Shown here one piece after another: positions 12,401-22,953 of a stretch of 64,000 bases of DNA (positions are counted from its first letter, which is position 1; the number at the start of each line of letters is the position of its first letter). The notes below the pieces were generated by a model. It ran no database searches. It was not told the DNA's origin and was given only the letters and a program-made list of their open reading frames with translations. A program made the translations under genes and the position numbers. Origin of the DNA: Obelidium mucronatum (Eukaryota > Chytridiomycota > Chytridiomycetes > Chytridiales > Chytriomycetaceae). The DNA lies in NCBI GenBank assembly GCA_025765595.1, contig JAIVFH010000078.1, positions 1 to 64,000 on the forward strand, read 5' to 3'.

Positions 12401-12576
12401 AGACAACAACCGTGGTTCAAGGGTTCGTTTATGTTTTGCTTTGACTCATTGGGAAATTATTGGATGCTTATATTTATCACACTAAACAGGGGCGATCTCG
12501 ACGTGGCGGGGGTCCTTCTGGTGGAAAACGTAAAGGAGGATATGGTAGTGATGATGACAGACACCGAAAAAGATGA
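9452..12576 (+). CDS. RNA14: mRNA 3'-end processing factor Rna14 (CstF-77)
   Basis: HAT-repeat (Suf domain) scaffold of the cleavage/polyadenylation complex; it acts in the nucleus with Rna15/CstF-64 and Pcf11. Seen in order: a Lys-rich N-terminus, HAT repeats ('TKHWIRYIELELAERAFD', 'WKFYLTYIQNV'), the hallmark 'IEAIWKEYDLFENSLN', 'RSATYMTARTAFRELK', later HAT repeats ('LYHVYVAAAQMEYY', 'ARALFERSLVLLP', 'WAHFFRNEIENGDL'), then a disordered His/Pro region and a basic tail ending RHRKR. Exon 1 is 9452-9670; further short introns follow. At least three frame breaks occur in conserved sequence (about 9945, 10265 and 10590), each a one- or two-base indel. Because the protein is expected to be essential, sequence error is likelier than pseudogenisation. 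The first ~550 bp are strongly GC-rich, the rest is not. Confidence 0.85.
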
Positions 12577-12668
12577 TTCCAAAAAAAAAAAAAAAAAATG
12601 AAAGTGATGTTTAATCCCTTCTTTTTCTTTCTTTCTTATTTTTTTTTTACAAAAAAAAACATATTCCC
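12577..12668. terminator. Convergent 3' ends of RNA14 and E1-alpha copy A
   Basis: A 92-bp spacer separates the RNA14 stop (plus) from the stop of the first E1-alpha gene (minus). It contains A-rich and T-rich homopolymer tracts (16 A near 12582; 8 T near 12641) as expected for abutting 3' UTRs. Poly(A) signals were not assigned individually. Confidence 0.35.
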
Positions 12669-14350
12669 TTATTCCTTGGCAAACCCAGAGTCATCATAAT
12701 GAGACGGGTATTTCGCCATCAATTCCTTCAGCTTCTCTTCCTGCTCCACAATATTCCAAGGTTTTTCATCGTATACATCCGTAAACAGGTTAGAAACGGC
12801 AGGTTTCTTCAAGTTTTCAGCGTTTGCGAATGCCTCCAGAACTTCTGCTCTCGCAGTTTTACGAAGGGATTGATCTTGTTCATCAGACCACCATTTTTTG
12901 GCTTCCAGGTATTTTCTGAAGCGGTTGATTGGTGCGTCTTGTTTCATCCAGTCGGAGACTTCTTTTTTGGGGCGGTATGCTGAGGAATCATCGGATGTGG
13001 AGTGATGACCGACACTTGTGGTTGTATTTTTGGTTACCTCAAATGTGTTGTGGGGGGGCAAGTCAAAATTTCAATGTTACCGGTATGTCAACGCCTCAAT
13101 CAAGACTGGCTTTTGTTCTTCGACAGCAATACGTCTTGCTTCTTTCACGACATTGTAGACAGCCTATGGTGAGAAAGGTAAAAAAAAATTAGTGGGGTGA
13201 GAACCAAAACTTTGTTTTTAAAAAAAAAAAGAGGAAGTTCTTACTAAAACATCATTTCCATCCACGCGAATCGTGTGCATTCCATAACCATGGCCTCTGT
13301 TGGCTGAAAATAATGAAATTTTTAAAGATTGTAATAACCAATTAATTATTGCCATTAAATATTGGTACTATAAAACGAACCGATTCCGTCTCCGCGATAC
13401 TGTTCTCTTGCCGGCGTTGAAATAGCATACCCATTATTACGACAGAAAAAGATAACCGGCGACTCAGTCGTCGCCGCCATATTCAAAGCGGCATGAAAAT
13501 CCCCTTCACTAGCCGCACCTTCACCAAAAAAGCAAACAACACAAGCATCTTTTCCTTCGCGTTTCAACGCGTAGGCAGATCCCGCCGCTTGAGGGAGTTG
13601 GGTTCCCAAAGGGGAAGAAATGGTTTGGATGTTCAAGGCTTTGGAGCCGTAGTGGACGGGCATTTGACGACCCTTTCCGAGGTCTTTTTCGTTGGAGTAG
13701 CATTGGTGCATGCATTGTTGGATTGTGAAGCCGCGATAGAGTAGGGCTCCGGCTTCGCGATATTGGCTAGGAGGGTAAAACACAAAAAAAGGAGTCAGGA
13801 TGAAGGTGAGGGGTGAGAATATTCTTATGAAAAAAAAACGAACCCAAATATAACGTCATCCTTAGATAGGGCTGCGGCTGTTCCCAAATGCGTCCCTTCT
13901 TCACCGTAATTCGTCATGTAGAATGAAATTCTACCTTGACGTTGTGCCTCATACATGATCATATCCATTTGATTCAAGCTTATCATTGTACGATAAATGT
14001 TTAAGCAGGTCTCTTTTGAGAGCTTTTGTTTGATTTTAGCAGCCGATCGTGAAAATATTGATTCAGGGGGCCTAAAACCAACCTCCGGATCCTGTCCTTC
14101 GACAATCACTTTCCCTTCGATATCAAGTACTCTGTAGGTAGGCATAGTCGGGGTAGTCTGAGATGAAGTCCATCTTCTCTGTAAACACGGATCCAAATGT
14201 GGCACCGGGAAAGGATACGTGCTTTGCCCCGAGCTCGGTGGCAGCCGATGCTTTCTGGCGAATATGAGCCAATCGAGGGATAGTAGGGACAAGACAGCGA
14301 TGGGAACGAGTCGCTGCTGCTGTTAGAATTCGACGTGAATGAGCCAACAT
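12669..14350 (-). CDS. BCKDHA: Branched-chain 2-oxoacid dehydrogenase E1-alpha, copy A
   Basis: Alpha subunit of the mitochondrial thiamine-pyrophosphate E1 component that decarboxylates the keto acids of Leu, Ile and Val. Six exons: 14083-14350, 13844-14022, 13381-13766, 13245-13303, 13081-13163 and 12669-13014. The N-terminus is Arg-rich and lacks acidic residues, a mitochondrial presequence. Motifs: '[15 protein letters not shown]', '[12 protein letters not shown]', the TPP motif GEGAASEGD...N, 'CRNNGYAIS', 'YRGDGI' and the phosphorylation loop '[18 protein letters not shown]'. It lies 76 bp downstream of its tandem paralogue and shares every intron position. Exon 1 has one extra base near 14150 (in TACCCCGACTATG) that breaks the frame. 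Without it the model is 439 residues. This may be an error or an early inactivating mutation. Confidence 0.88.
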
Positions 14351-14426
14351 CGGGATTCGGGAATAATCGGAATTCAGAAACTTTTTTTTTGATCAGTGGA
14401 CCGACCGTAAGAGTAATTAAATATCT

Positions 14427-16093
14427 CTATTCTTTAGCGTGCGAATTCAAATCAAAATGGGTGGGATACTTTGCAATCAAATCATCCAGTTTCTCCTTCT
14501 GCTCAACAAGATTCCAAGGCATTTCATCATAAACATCGGTAAACAAGTTGGAAACTGCTGGTTTCTTGAGTTTTTCTGATTCACTGAATGCCTTCAAAAT
14601 CTCTGACCGCGCTTCTTTGCGAAGCTCTTGTTCCTGTTCATTGGTCCATAGCTTCTTGCCTTCCAAGAACTTTCTGAAGCGGTTGATGGGGTTGTCTTGG
14701 TTCATCCAGTCGGCGACTTCTTTTTTGGGGCGGTATGCTGAAGAGTCGTCTGATGTGGAGTGGTGGCTGACACTATATGACAGCAAACGCGCAATTAAAT
14801 TCCGAGAGAAAGGAAGAACATAAGAAAAAAAATAGGGATTACCGATAGGTTAAAGCTTCAATCAAAACTGGCTTTTGTTCTTCAACGGCGATTCTACGAG
14901 CTTCTTTGGTGGCAACGTATACCGCCTTTTTTTTGTTGGAAATGTTGTCAGGTTTTGTTGTTCCTGAGTTCCAAACAAAGAGTAAAGTTCTTACCAAAAC
15001 GTCGTTTCCATCGACCCGAATAGTATGAATTCCGTATCCGTGTCCTCTACTCGCTGTTAAACGATACAAAAGGGAAAAAATTGTGTGAAAAACATAAGCA
15101 AGCAACAAAAGGGATATTATTACCAATTCCATCCCCGCGATATTGCTCATGAGTGGGAGTCGAAATCGCATATCCATTATTTCGACAGAAAAAGATCACT
15201 GGTGCCTCCGTAGTCGCAGCAATATTCAAACCCGCATGAAAGTCTCCTTCACTCGCAGACCCATCACCAAAGAAGCAAATCACGCAAGCATCTTTCCCCT
15301 CACGTTTCAACGCGTAGGCAGACCCTGCAGCTTGAGGGATTTGAGTTCCCAATGGGGACGAGATTGTTTGAATGTTGAGGGCCTTGGATCCGTAATGGAT
15401 AGGCATTTGACGGCCCTTTCCGAGATCTTTTTCATTTCCGTAGCATTGATGCATGCATTGTTGGATTGATAGGCCTCGGTACATCATGAATCCAGCTTCT
15501 CGGTATTGGCTGTTGTTGGTGAGAACAAGACGGTTAGAGAATCATTGTCAAGAAGATGTACAAGGAATAAAGAATGTATAGAGAGACGGACCCGAAAAAA
15601 ACATCATCTTTCGTTAAAGCTGCTGCTGTGCCCAATAAAGTGGCTTCTTCACCATGATGGGTCATGTAGAAAGAAATCCGACCTTGACGTTGGGCATCAT
15701 ACAAAATCACATCCATTTGATTCAGGCTGACCATAGTCTTGTACATTTTAATCAAAGTAGCGCTTGGTAGCTGAAAGTGAAGGAAAGCATCAAAATAAGA
15801 AGTTTGGTCAAAAACTGCTCTGCTATTGTGACATGCTCTCAAACCTGAGGATCCTGCTCTTTGACAATAACGTTTCCCTCAACATCCAAGACTCTAAACG
15901 TTGGAATTGTTGGATAATCTGAGAGAAACTCCATCTTCTCTGTGAACACAGAACCAAATGTGGCTCCTGGAAAAGCCACAGATTTCGAGCCAAGTTCAGT
16001 TGCGCCAGAGCCTGGCGCAGATGAAGAAACTGATCGCGTTCTTAGGGCGATTCTACGAAGATGGTGGGAAGCAAAGGCAGGCAGGCGATTCAT
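14427..16093 (-). CDS. BCKDHA: Branched-chain 2-oxoacid dehydrogenase E1-alpha, copy B
   Basis: Intact tandem paralogue of copy A: exons 15845-16093, 15592-15770, 15124-15509, 14995-15053, 14843-14925 and 14427-14772, giving 433 residues. Exons 2-6 have exactly the same lengths as in copy A (179, 386, 59, 83, 346), so the duplication kept gene structure while introns diverged. The presequence is basic ('[20 protein letters not shown]'). The TPP-binding motif is GDGSASEGD...N, whereas copy A has GEG as in animal enzymes. The phosphorylatable loop '[14 protein letters not shown]' is conserved. Both copies probably enter mitochondria. The start is the only ATG preceding the presequence-like stretch. 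Whether the copies differ in expression cannot be seen. Confidence 0.9.
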
Positions 16094-16465
16094 TGGCTTT
16101 CCGTGGTTTTTGCGGGAGAGACCGGATGAAAAAATTAGAGAATTAATTTATTTATATATATAATAGTTAATTTTTACCAATATCTATTATTATTGAGATC
16201 AGAAACTCTGCAATTTCGCCGATTGCAGAGTTGAAGCAGTAAGAATAAGATACTTCCAAATTAAGTTGAATTCGAAATATCGCTTATTATAGAATTGCCG
16301 CCTTTCTTCTACGAATCTGCCCAAATGAATAAGTGCTCGATATTGTTTCCCCTCCCTTGTTCTTTCGACGACACGATTGAAAAAAGATGAAAATTAGGTT
16401 TTACTTTCTTTTACGAAAAGCAAACAGCAAGCAACCCAACCAACCAACCCCACCAACGAAACAAA
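16094..16465. promoter_or_regulatory. Intergenic region between divergent starts
   Basis: A 372-bp AT-rich spacer between the start of E1-alpha copy B (minus) and the GYF-domain gene (plus). It must hold both promoters. No sharp motif stands out beyond AT-rich tracts and a CCAACCAACC run just upstream of the plus-strand ATG. Confidence 0.4.
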
Positions 16466-19400
16466 ATGAACTTTGGAAGCGACTGGTTTGCCACTGCAGT
16501 TTGTATTGTATGCTCAGCAGAGGCTAATGGCTCGTCCAGGACCACCCGAAGCGACGGCGGCGAGTGGTCGACGATCGGCAAAGCAAACAGCGCCAAGACG
16601 CACACTCACACGCTGGCGTTCACACGCGACGAACTCCTGGCGCTCTTTGACGCGGACGTGGCGGCGCCAGCGGACCTCGACTCTGCGCTGTCCATCTTTG
16701 TGGCCGAGGCACTGCCGCCAGTGGCAAACACGCCGCTGACGGACGCCGAAAAGAAGGTTTTCTTTTGTTTTCTTTTCTTTTCTTTATTTTCTTTTATTTT
16801 CTTTTATTTTCTTTTATTTTGTTTTGTTTTGTTTTGTCTTCTTCTGTTTTGTTTTCTAACAAGCAACCAGATCCTCGCGCTCGGCGCCGTCAACAGCGAT
16901 GTCGGCGCGCGCAGCAGGGGCGGCTACGGCGGCAGCGGCAGCAGCAGCAAACAGAGCCGCGGCGCAGACATTGTGTCGAGTCGCGGCGGCCGCGGCGGCT
17001 CCAGGCGTAAGCACAGGCGGCGGCGATGACGATGGGCTAACTTTAACCTTTTTATTGCACAGTCAACTCGGTCAACTCAACCCGCCAAATGTCTGGTTCG
17101 TCGACTGCATCATTAGACTGACTGCGAATTAACCCCCATTGATTACATCCGTAGGCCGAAAGTATGACGATCAGTCGCCTGAACGGAGATCATCGATGGA
17201 CTCAGAGCCGCAGGACGATCCCACGGTTTGGCTTTTGCGGTTACCTGTCTGTTCTAATAGTGCGGATGGCCTTTGGTTTGCTAGGACCGAAGCGGCGAGG
17301 ACAAGAGCAGCGCCCTCTTTCCTGAAAAACAACTATCCAAGGTTGATGTGTTGTCATCCGCCATATCTTCTGCGTTTGCTTCTCCTTCTCGCCAATCCAG
17401 CACTCATACCCTTGGGTCGGATCCATTGCAAAATGTCACTGGTATTTTCAATAATCTTGGGATCGGAGCTCCTGTGTCCGCCGATCATACAGACCCATTT
17501 TTGAACAAATCTGTCTTTGTTGGTGGAAATTCTGGAGCTATTTCTTCGGGACCTGGGGCGCCTATTGGGCTGAATGATCCTCCTGGTCTTCAATTTGGAC
17601 AACGAGTTAATACCGTGTCGAATTGGTTTTATAAAGATCCTGTAGGCAACGTTCAAGGTATACACCTCTTCATTCAACATGGTCCCAGAAGAAACTTACC
17701 TGCTCACCTGTCGAAACTCTAGGCCCGTTCTCGACTGATCAAATGCAGGATTGGTACTCCAAAAACTTCTTTTCGGAAGATTTGCCGATTAAGCGAGAGC
17801 AGGATATTTTATTTGAGCCATTATCCAATTTGCTCCTACGTTTCGGGCGTGAACGCCCATTTCCATCTTTGGATGAGTCCGAATCTGGAATGTTTCATCA
17901 ACCAGAACCCCCGAGATTCCCTGCCATTCCGGCGTACCAGCGAGCAGATTCATTTACTGGAACTGGATATAATCCATTCGGAGGAAGTGTCCTTGGTGGC
18001 GCTATGGGGGTTCATCAAATGGGGCCAAGTCGCTTCAATTCTACGCCATCGGCCGGATTATATGGCAACGACTTTATTGGCGGTCGGGATATAAGATTCG
18101 GAGCTATGGACCACGCGGTTCAAAACCATGGGTGGGGGTCTCAACATGAGAGTACTGGCGGGTTTGGCATGTTGCGAGGAGGGCCAGGTGCTTTTGGGCA
18201 AAATGTTCCGGATTTGGCCTTTGGCTCATTGCACCAGACACAGCACCAACAACCGCAAAGCTACAATCCAATTCAAAACTCGTTTACTCAATTTGGTGGA
18301 GCCCCACAATTTGGAACACAAGTGGCATCGTCCACTCTGGATTCCTTCGTGGCTTCTCCAACTGCAAACGATACTCCTGTAACGAACTGGCAAAATCCAG
18401 GGGAATTGAATCATTCGAGTTTGCTATCGCCTGGCGCCGCCAATGCTGCTCTTGGCGTGGCGACTGAGTCTCCTGAGCAAATTCCACAATCAATGAAGAA
18501 ATCACCCCAAAAATCACCCAAAGCCCTCTCACCAGCTCTTCGCGCCCCAACCCCGGAACCTGTCGCTGTGGCGGCTGTTCCGTCACCGGTTGTGTCCCCA
18601 GTCAAGTCACCACAAGTATTGAAGTCACCTGTGGTGGAACCCACACCTGTTCCTGAACCCAAAGTCAAGTCAAAGAAATCAAAAAAGAATATTGTTGAGG
18701 AGCACCAACCAGCTCCAGCCCCAGCAGTGGTTCCAGAAGTTGTTGAACAACAAAAGCCTACCATCGCTGCCACGCCAGCCCCATGGACCAACAAGACGAC
18801 CCCAATCTTGTCACTGAAGGAAATCCAAGAGCTAGAACAACGTGAATTTGAACAGAAGGAGCGGGAAAAAGCCAAAAAGGCACACGCCAAGTTGATGGCG
18901 GAAGCCCAAGCAATTGCTGAACAGACTGCATCTGGAATTCCTGTTGGAGGAGCCCCATGGACGGCTGGACAAACAGCTAAAAAGTCGTTGGCTGATATCA
19001 TGAAGGAGGAAGAAAGGCAGCGGAAAGCGGTGGAGGCTGCTTCTGGCAACGCTGGAGGGGTAAAGCGATACTCTGATTCGATTGTTCCCATTACTGCCAA
19101 TGTGACGAGTGCTGCTCCGTCGTATGCGAAGGCCGCTCCAGCAGTTGTTACTGCGGTTCCAAAAGCTACTGTAAGCACATATTGTTTGATATTTTTAAGT
19201 GTTGTTAACAATTTTTTAGACCTCTGGTTGGAATGTTGTTGGAAAAGCGGCGGCCCCCGCTCGTCCAGCCGTTTCAGCGGTACCAGCTCCTGCTCCGGTT
19301 GTTGTCCAGGCTAAAGGTCCTGTTGTCAGCCGTCCTGCTGCTGTTTCCCCAGCCGGTGACGACTGGACCTAACGGTCCGTCTGCTGCGTTTATTCAGTGG

Positions 19401-19766
19401 GCACGTCAAGCGCTCAGTCCTTTGGGAAGGAGTACCACCGCTGGAGTACAAGGTGTGTTTTGCAGTTTATCACTCTTTTTTTGCATGTATGCTGATCCCC
19501 TCGTTTTAGCGGACGAGTTTATCCAAATCCTTCTCATGATTCCAACAAACGAACCAAAAACTATGGTGTCCATCTGTGACGATACCCTTGGTGGTCTCAC
19601 TGCAATCGATCCAGTCAAGTTCGCTGAAGAGTTTATGCGCCGAAGAAAGGCAGACGTTAGCGATCCTGCTGGTTATGTTGCGGGGTCATCTGGATCATCA
19701 AATGATGCAGGCCGTGGGTTTGACAGTGGATTTGTGACTGTTCAGAAGAAAAAGGGAAAGAAATGA
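16466..19766 (+). CDS. GYF-domain protein, Smy2/Syh1/GIGYF type
   Basis: Cytoplasmic adaptor whose GYF domain binds proline-rich peptides; fungal and animal members act in translational repression and mRNA quality control. The N-terminus from 16466 includes 'WSTIGKANSAKTHTHTLAF' and 'TRDELLALF', then a Gly/Ser/Arg-rich region. The GYF domain spans about 17617-17830 and is joined across an intron: 'SNWFYKDPVGNVQG' + 'PFSTDQMQDWYSKNFFSED', with the key W-F/Y and GPFS residues. Downstream is a long Gln/Pro/Ala-rich region, a charged helix ('LEQREFEQKEREKAKKAHAK') and a conserved C-terminal helical unit ('AFIQWARQALSPL', 'DEFIQILLMIP') ending VQKKKGKK. A one-base frame break near 19370 (after GDDW) separates the Pro/Ala-rich part from the C-terminal unit. 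The 5' end is GC-rich. Confidence 0.8.
16757..16862 (+). repeat. Pyrimidine-rich TTTTC/TTTTA/TTTTG repeat in intron
   Basis: Within the first long intron of the GYF gene the plus strand is an almost uninterrupted run of five-base units (TTTTC, TTTTA, TTTTG), about 100 bp long. It is a simple-sequence tract that extends the polypyrimidine tract before the AACAAGCAACCAG acceptor. Confidence 0.7.
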
Positions 19767-19908
19767 GTTTGGGGAGGGGGGGAAGTACTTCGGTGTGTAT
19801 TTTTGGTGAGGAGGAGGGAATCGAACAAAAGAAAATGATGATGAGAGTAAAAAATGCACACACTGATTATTACATCGTTTTTTGTGTTTTGTCCGAAAAT
19901 TCTTCTTT

Positions 19909-22900
19909 ATGGGAATCAAGAATTTCACGTCGCTGCTTACGCGGACGTGTCCCGGGGCCGCGCAGCCCATTTCACTCTCGCAGCTAAGCAACAAAGTGAT
20001 TGCAATCGATGCGTTGCTGTTTGCGCGTCAGTTTCTCCATGGCTCAACCAAAGACGCTGATGCTCTTGCCGACAGTGAAACACGCGTACTGGCCCGCTTC
20101 AATGTCCTTGTGGAAGTGCTTAAAGCACACAAGATTGTGCCAGTGTTTTGCTTCGATGCTCGTCAGAGGATGCAGCAGAAGCAACGAGAAGTGTGAGTTT
20201 TTAGTTTTGAACTACATCCTACTTAACTAATCAAAACTTGAACAAATAAATAAATAAACCTTCAGACAAAAGAGATTGGCTGTTCGAGACCGGGCCGTTT
20301 CGTTCTTGTCGATTGAAGCTGAGCGGTTGGATACTCTCAAGGAAATGGAGGTCCTCTTGTCGACGCATAGCAATAATACGACCAGTAGTAGCGTTGCCTC
20401 ACAGCAAAAGGCAACAGCTACAGAATTCATTCTTCCAGACAAGATCAAAGACGCGTCTTTGGTGGATTCTTTGGAGATGCCAGATCTTGGAAAGGAAGTT
20501 CAACTTCGCAAGCACCGATGCTGCTACAGATCAGGCAGATTTCTGTCTGAGTGCTACTGATGAGAATTTAAAATCTATTGTTGGCGATACTGGGATCAGG
20601 ACGTGAATCAACCAGAGACATCCTTGCTGCCCAGAGCAAGCCAAAAGTAGAAGAACGAGGACAGTTTTCTAAACTATACCGAATTATACGCGGAAATCAA
20701 TACTGCCTCTACTTTGCTTAGCGATGGCTTGGATTCTGTGGAAGACTCCGGGTTTTTGTCGCTTTACACTATGGATACTCTCCCTGTTGTTGAATCGTCA
20801 GGTACTACTGCAGCATCTGTGAATCCACTTGGAGAAAAAGTGCAGCTATCAGACGAATATATTCCTAGCGATGAAAACTATTTTATTCTATATAGTGGAT
20901 TGATTGAGAATGGGATGATGGAAGAGGCGACAGGAATGGATCCCGTCAACGCTGTAGATAAGATTACAGCCACCAAGTCGTCGGAATGTCTGAACTTTGA
21001 CGCTTCTCCTCAAACTGGCGGGACAAACTTGGACAGAATGGACTCTGACAAGAAGAAACTCAATTTCTTTTCAAACTTTACCTTGCTTGAGCCAGTGTCT
21101 ATTCTTTCAGCCAGTGAGCTTTCAATGGGGGCCCATCAAAAAGGAACCACTGGAATACCTTGGAATCATAATTTCTTTCGTAGACGGATTGTTGGAAGTT
21201 TTGTATGTGGACAACCGGCAACACCAACAGATACCCCCGTCACAAAAGATATGGATGAGACCAATTCCAAAGCAACTTTATTAGAAGGTAGCAGTGCCGG
21301 TCAACAACTTATCGTGACAGTTCCTGATGATAAGGGACTTGAAGGAGATAGTTCCCCAGCATTGAATACTTCTATTTCGCAAAAATTTCAAAGCTGGCTC
21401 TTGATTGTCAATCGAGACTGCTGGACGTATCTGGGAAATCTATTTGGTGTTGGAAGACACAAATCAAATACGAGCGACACTCTTCCTGAACTCTCTACCA
21501 CTTTGAAAGACTCCCCTCATGAATCTCATATATACCCGCCTCAAGACATTGTGGCTACTGTTGTTGGTGATGATTTAAAAGTGTCGTCGAGATTGAAGAA
21601 GAAGAGTCGTACCCACAGAAAGCGACCGTCTTTGTTGGTGGATCAAATTGCTTCTAACACGCCGATTCTGCAAGAATTGGAGGCCAAACAAACCAACCTT
21701 CAAATATTTGCCGCACGGGACTGCGAATCAAAGCGGGCAAAAGATGCTGCGAGCTCACTAGTTCCTTGTGTTGGCGGCGTGCGGGAACCGTTGCTTAGTG
21801 AAAACTGCAGTAAAGAGAAAGATTTGATATCACCAAAGCTGGAGTCATTTCTGGGGAAGGCGGGGGTCAACGATAAACCATCTTTGTCGAATGAGCAAGA
21901 CTTACAACATGAAACTCAATCGCTCTTTCAAATCACATCTGAAATCGAAACCAAACCGAAGAATGTTAAACTTGAACCCCAGCCGTCGTCAGTTCCCTTT
22001 CATGAAGATGTCAAGTCACAACTGCTTGATGTAGCTGAGAAAATAACGGAACAGCACAACATTGCGAAGGGTAACTTGACCAAAAAAATATATATACTAA
22101 TGTGTTGACCACACTTATTCTAATGGTTAGGTTTTCGAATGCGTGGCTCGGGTATACAACTCTTTGAAAAGAGCTCGAAAGTAATTGAGACTTTGAATGC
22201 AGTTCATACATCCAACTGCATCGAAAGTGCAAAAGATGCCGTGGCAGACGTTCAGAGTTTAATATCAGAGTCCACCACTCGGCATCAATCTTTAGCCACT
22301 AGAACACTTGTTCTCACAGCCAAATGTCTTGGTGCTGTTCGTCGACAATTGCGAAAGCAACATGTCCCTATTCTCGACAGTCCAAATGAAGGGGAGGCAT
22401 TATGCGCATTTTTAACGGCAACCGGTCGGGCATATGCATCTGCAACTGAAGATATGGACTGTTGTGTATTTGGAGACGGACCTGTAGTTCGACATTTGGG
22501 GAAATCCGTGACGTATGCATATCGAGCACAGCTCAGCCCAGAAGAATCCGAACCCGCTCTTGAAGTTGCAGAAAAGCAAGAACTTTTACAGATTGATCCA
22601 CTGAAATTGAGAAACGCGCTGGAGCTTTCAAGGGAGCAGTATGTTGACTTGATGATTCTTTGTGGAACCGATTTCAGTTCGACTTTGAAGCAAGTCGGAG
22701 ATAAAAAAGCCATTAAGCTCATCAAGGAGCATATCTCTATTGATGCGATTCTGGCGTTGGAGAAGTTTGAGCCCAATGAAGGATTTGATCATGTGGGAGC
22801 ACGGAAAGTGTTTATGGAATCGTTCAAGGAGATGGAAGAATATATCTCGTTGGACGAAGTGGACAATGCAATTAAGCATTTCAAAGAGATGGCTTTTGAG

Positions 22901-22909
22901 GATAAGTAA
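19909..22909 (+). pseudogene. XPG/FEN1-family nuclease, copy 1 (frame broken)
   Basis: Structure-specific 5' nuclease of the XPG/Rad2/FEN1 superfamily. Exons 19909-20192, 20266-22070 and 22131-22909. The start MGIKNFTSLL is the canonical family N-terminus (the initiator Met is removed so Gly can contact DNA). Exon 3 has the XPG-I motif 'PNEGEALC', 'ASATEDMDC' and the helix-hairpin-helix region 'YVDLMILCGTDFSST'. Exon 2 is unusually long because a ~520-residue insertion interrupts the arch region. Compared with copy 2 the gene is almost identical except for 20490-20690, where clustered indels cause an early stop at about 20560; the net change (+15) restores frame by 20714. This is either an inactivated copy or a local assembly error. 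It is the only copy with its own upstream intergenic region. Confidence 0.7.
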
Positions 22910-22953
22910 CAAATAAAAGAAATCGTAACATGCAATTGAATTATTTAATATTT

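Noticed and set aside
13500..13560. GEG instead of GDG in the TPP motif of E1-alpha copy A as a lost catalytic residue
   Set aside because: Animal branched-chain E1-alpha also has GEG at this place, so it is not a sign of inactivation.
18411..19211. 266-codon minus-strand open frame
   Set aside because: Antisense to the Pro/Ala-rich region of the GYF gene; its composition simply mirrors the repeats and no domain is visible.
9940..19380. Programmed +1 ribosomal frameshifting as a general feature
   Set aside because: Breaks occur in both directions across genes, without a shared slippery site, and several fall in homopolymers; residual indel error is simpler.
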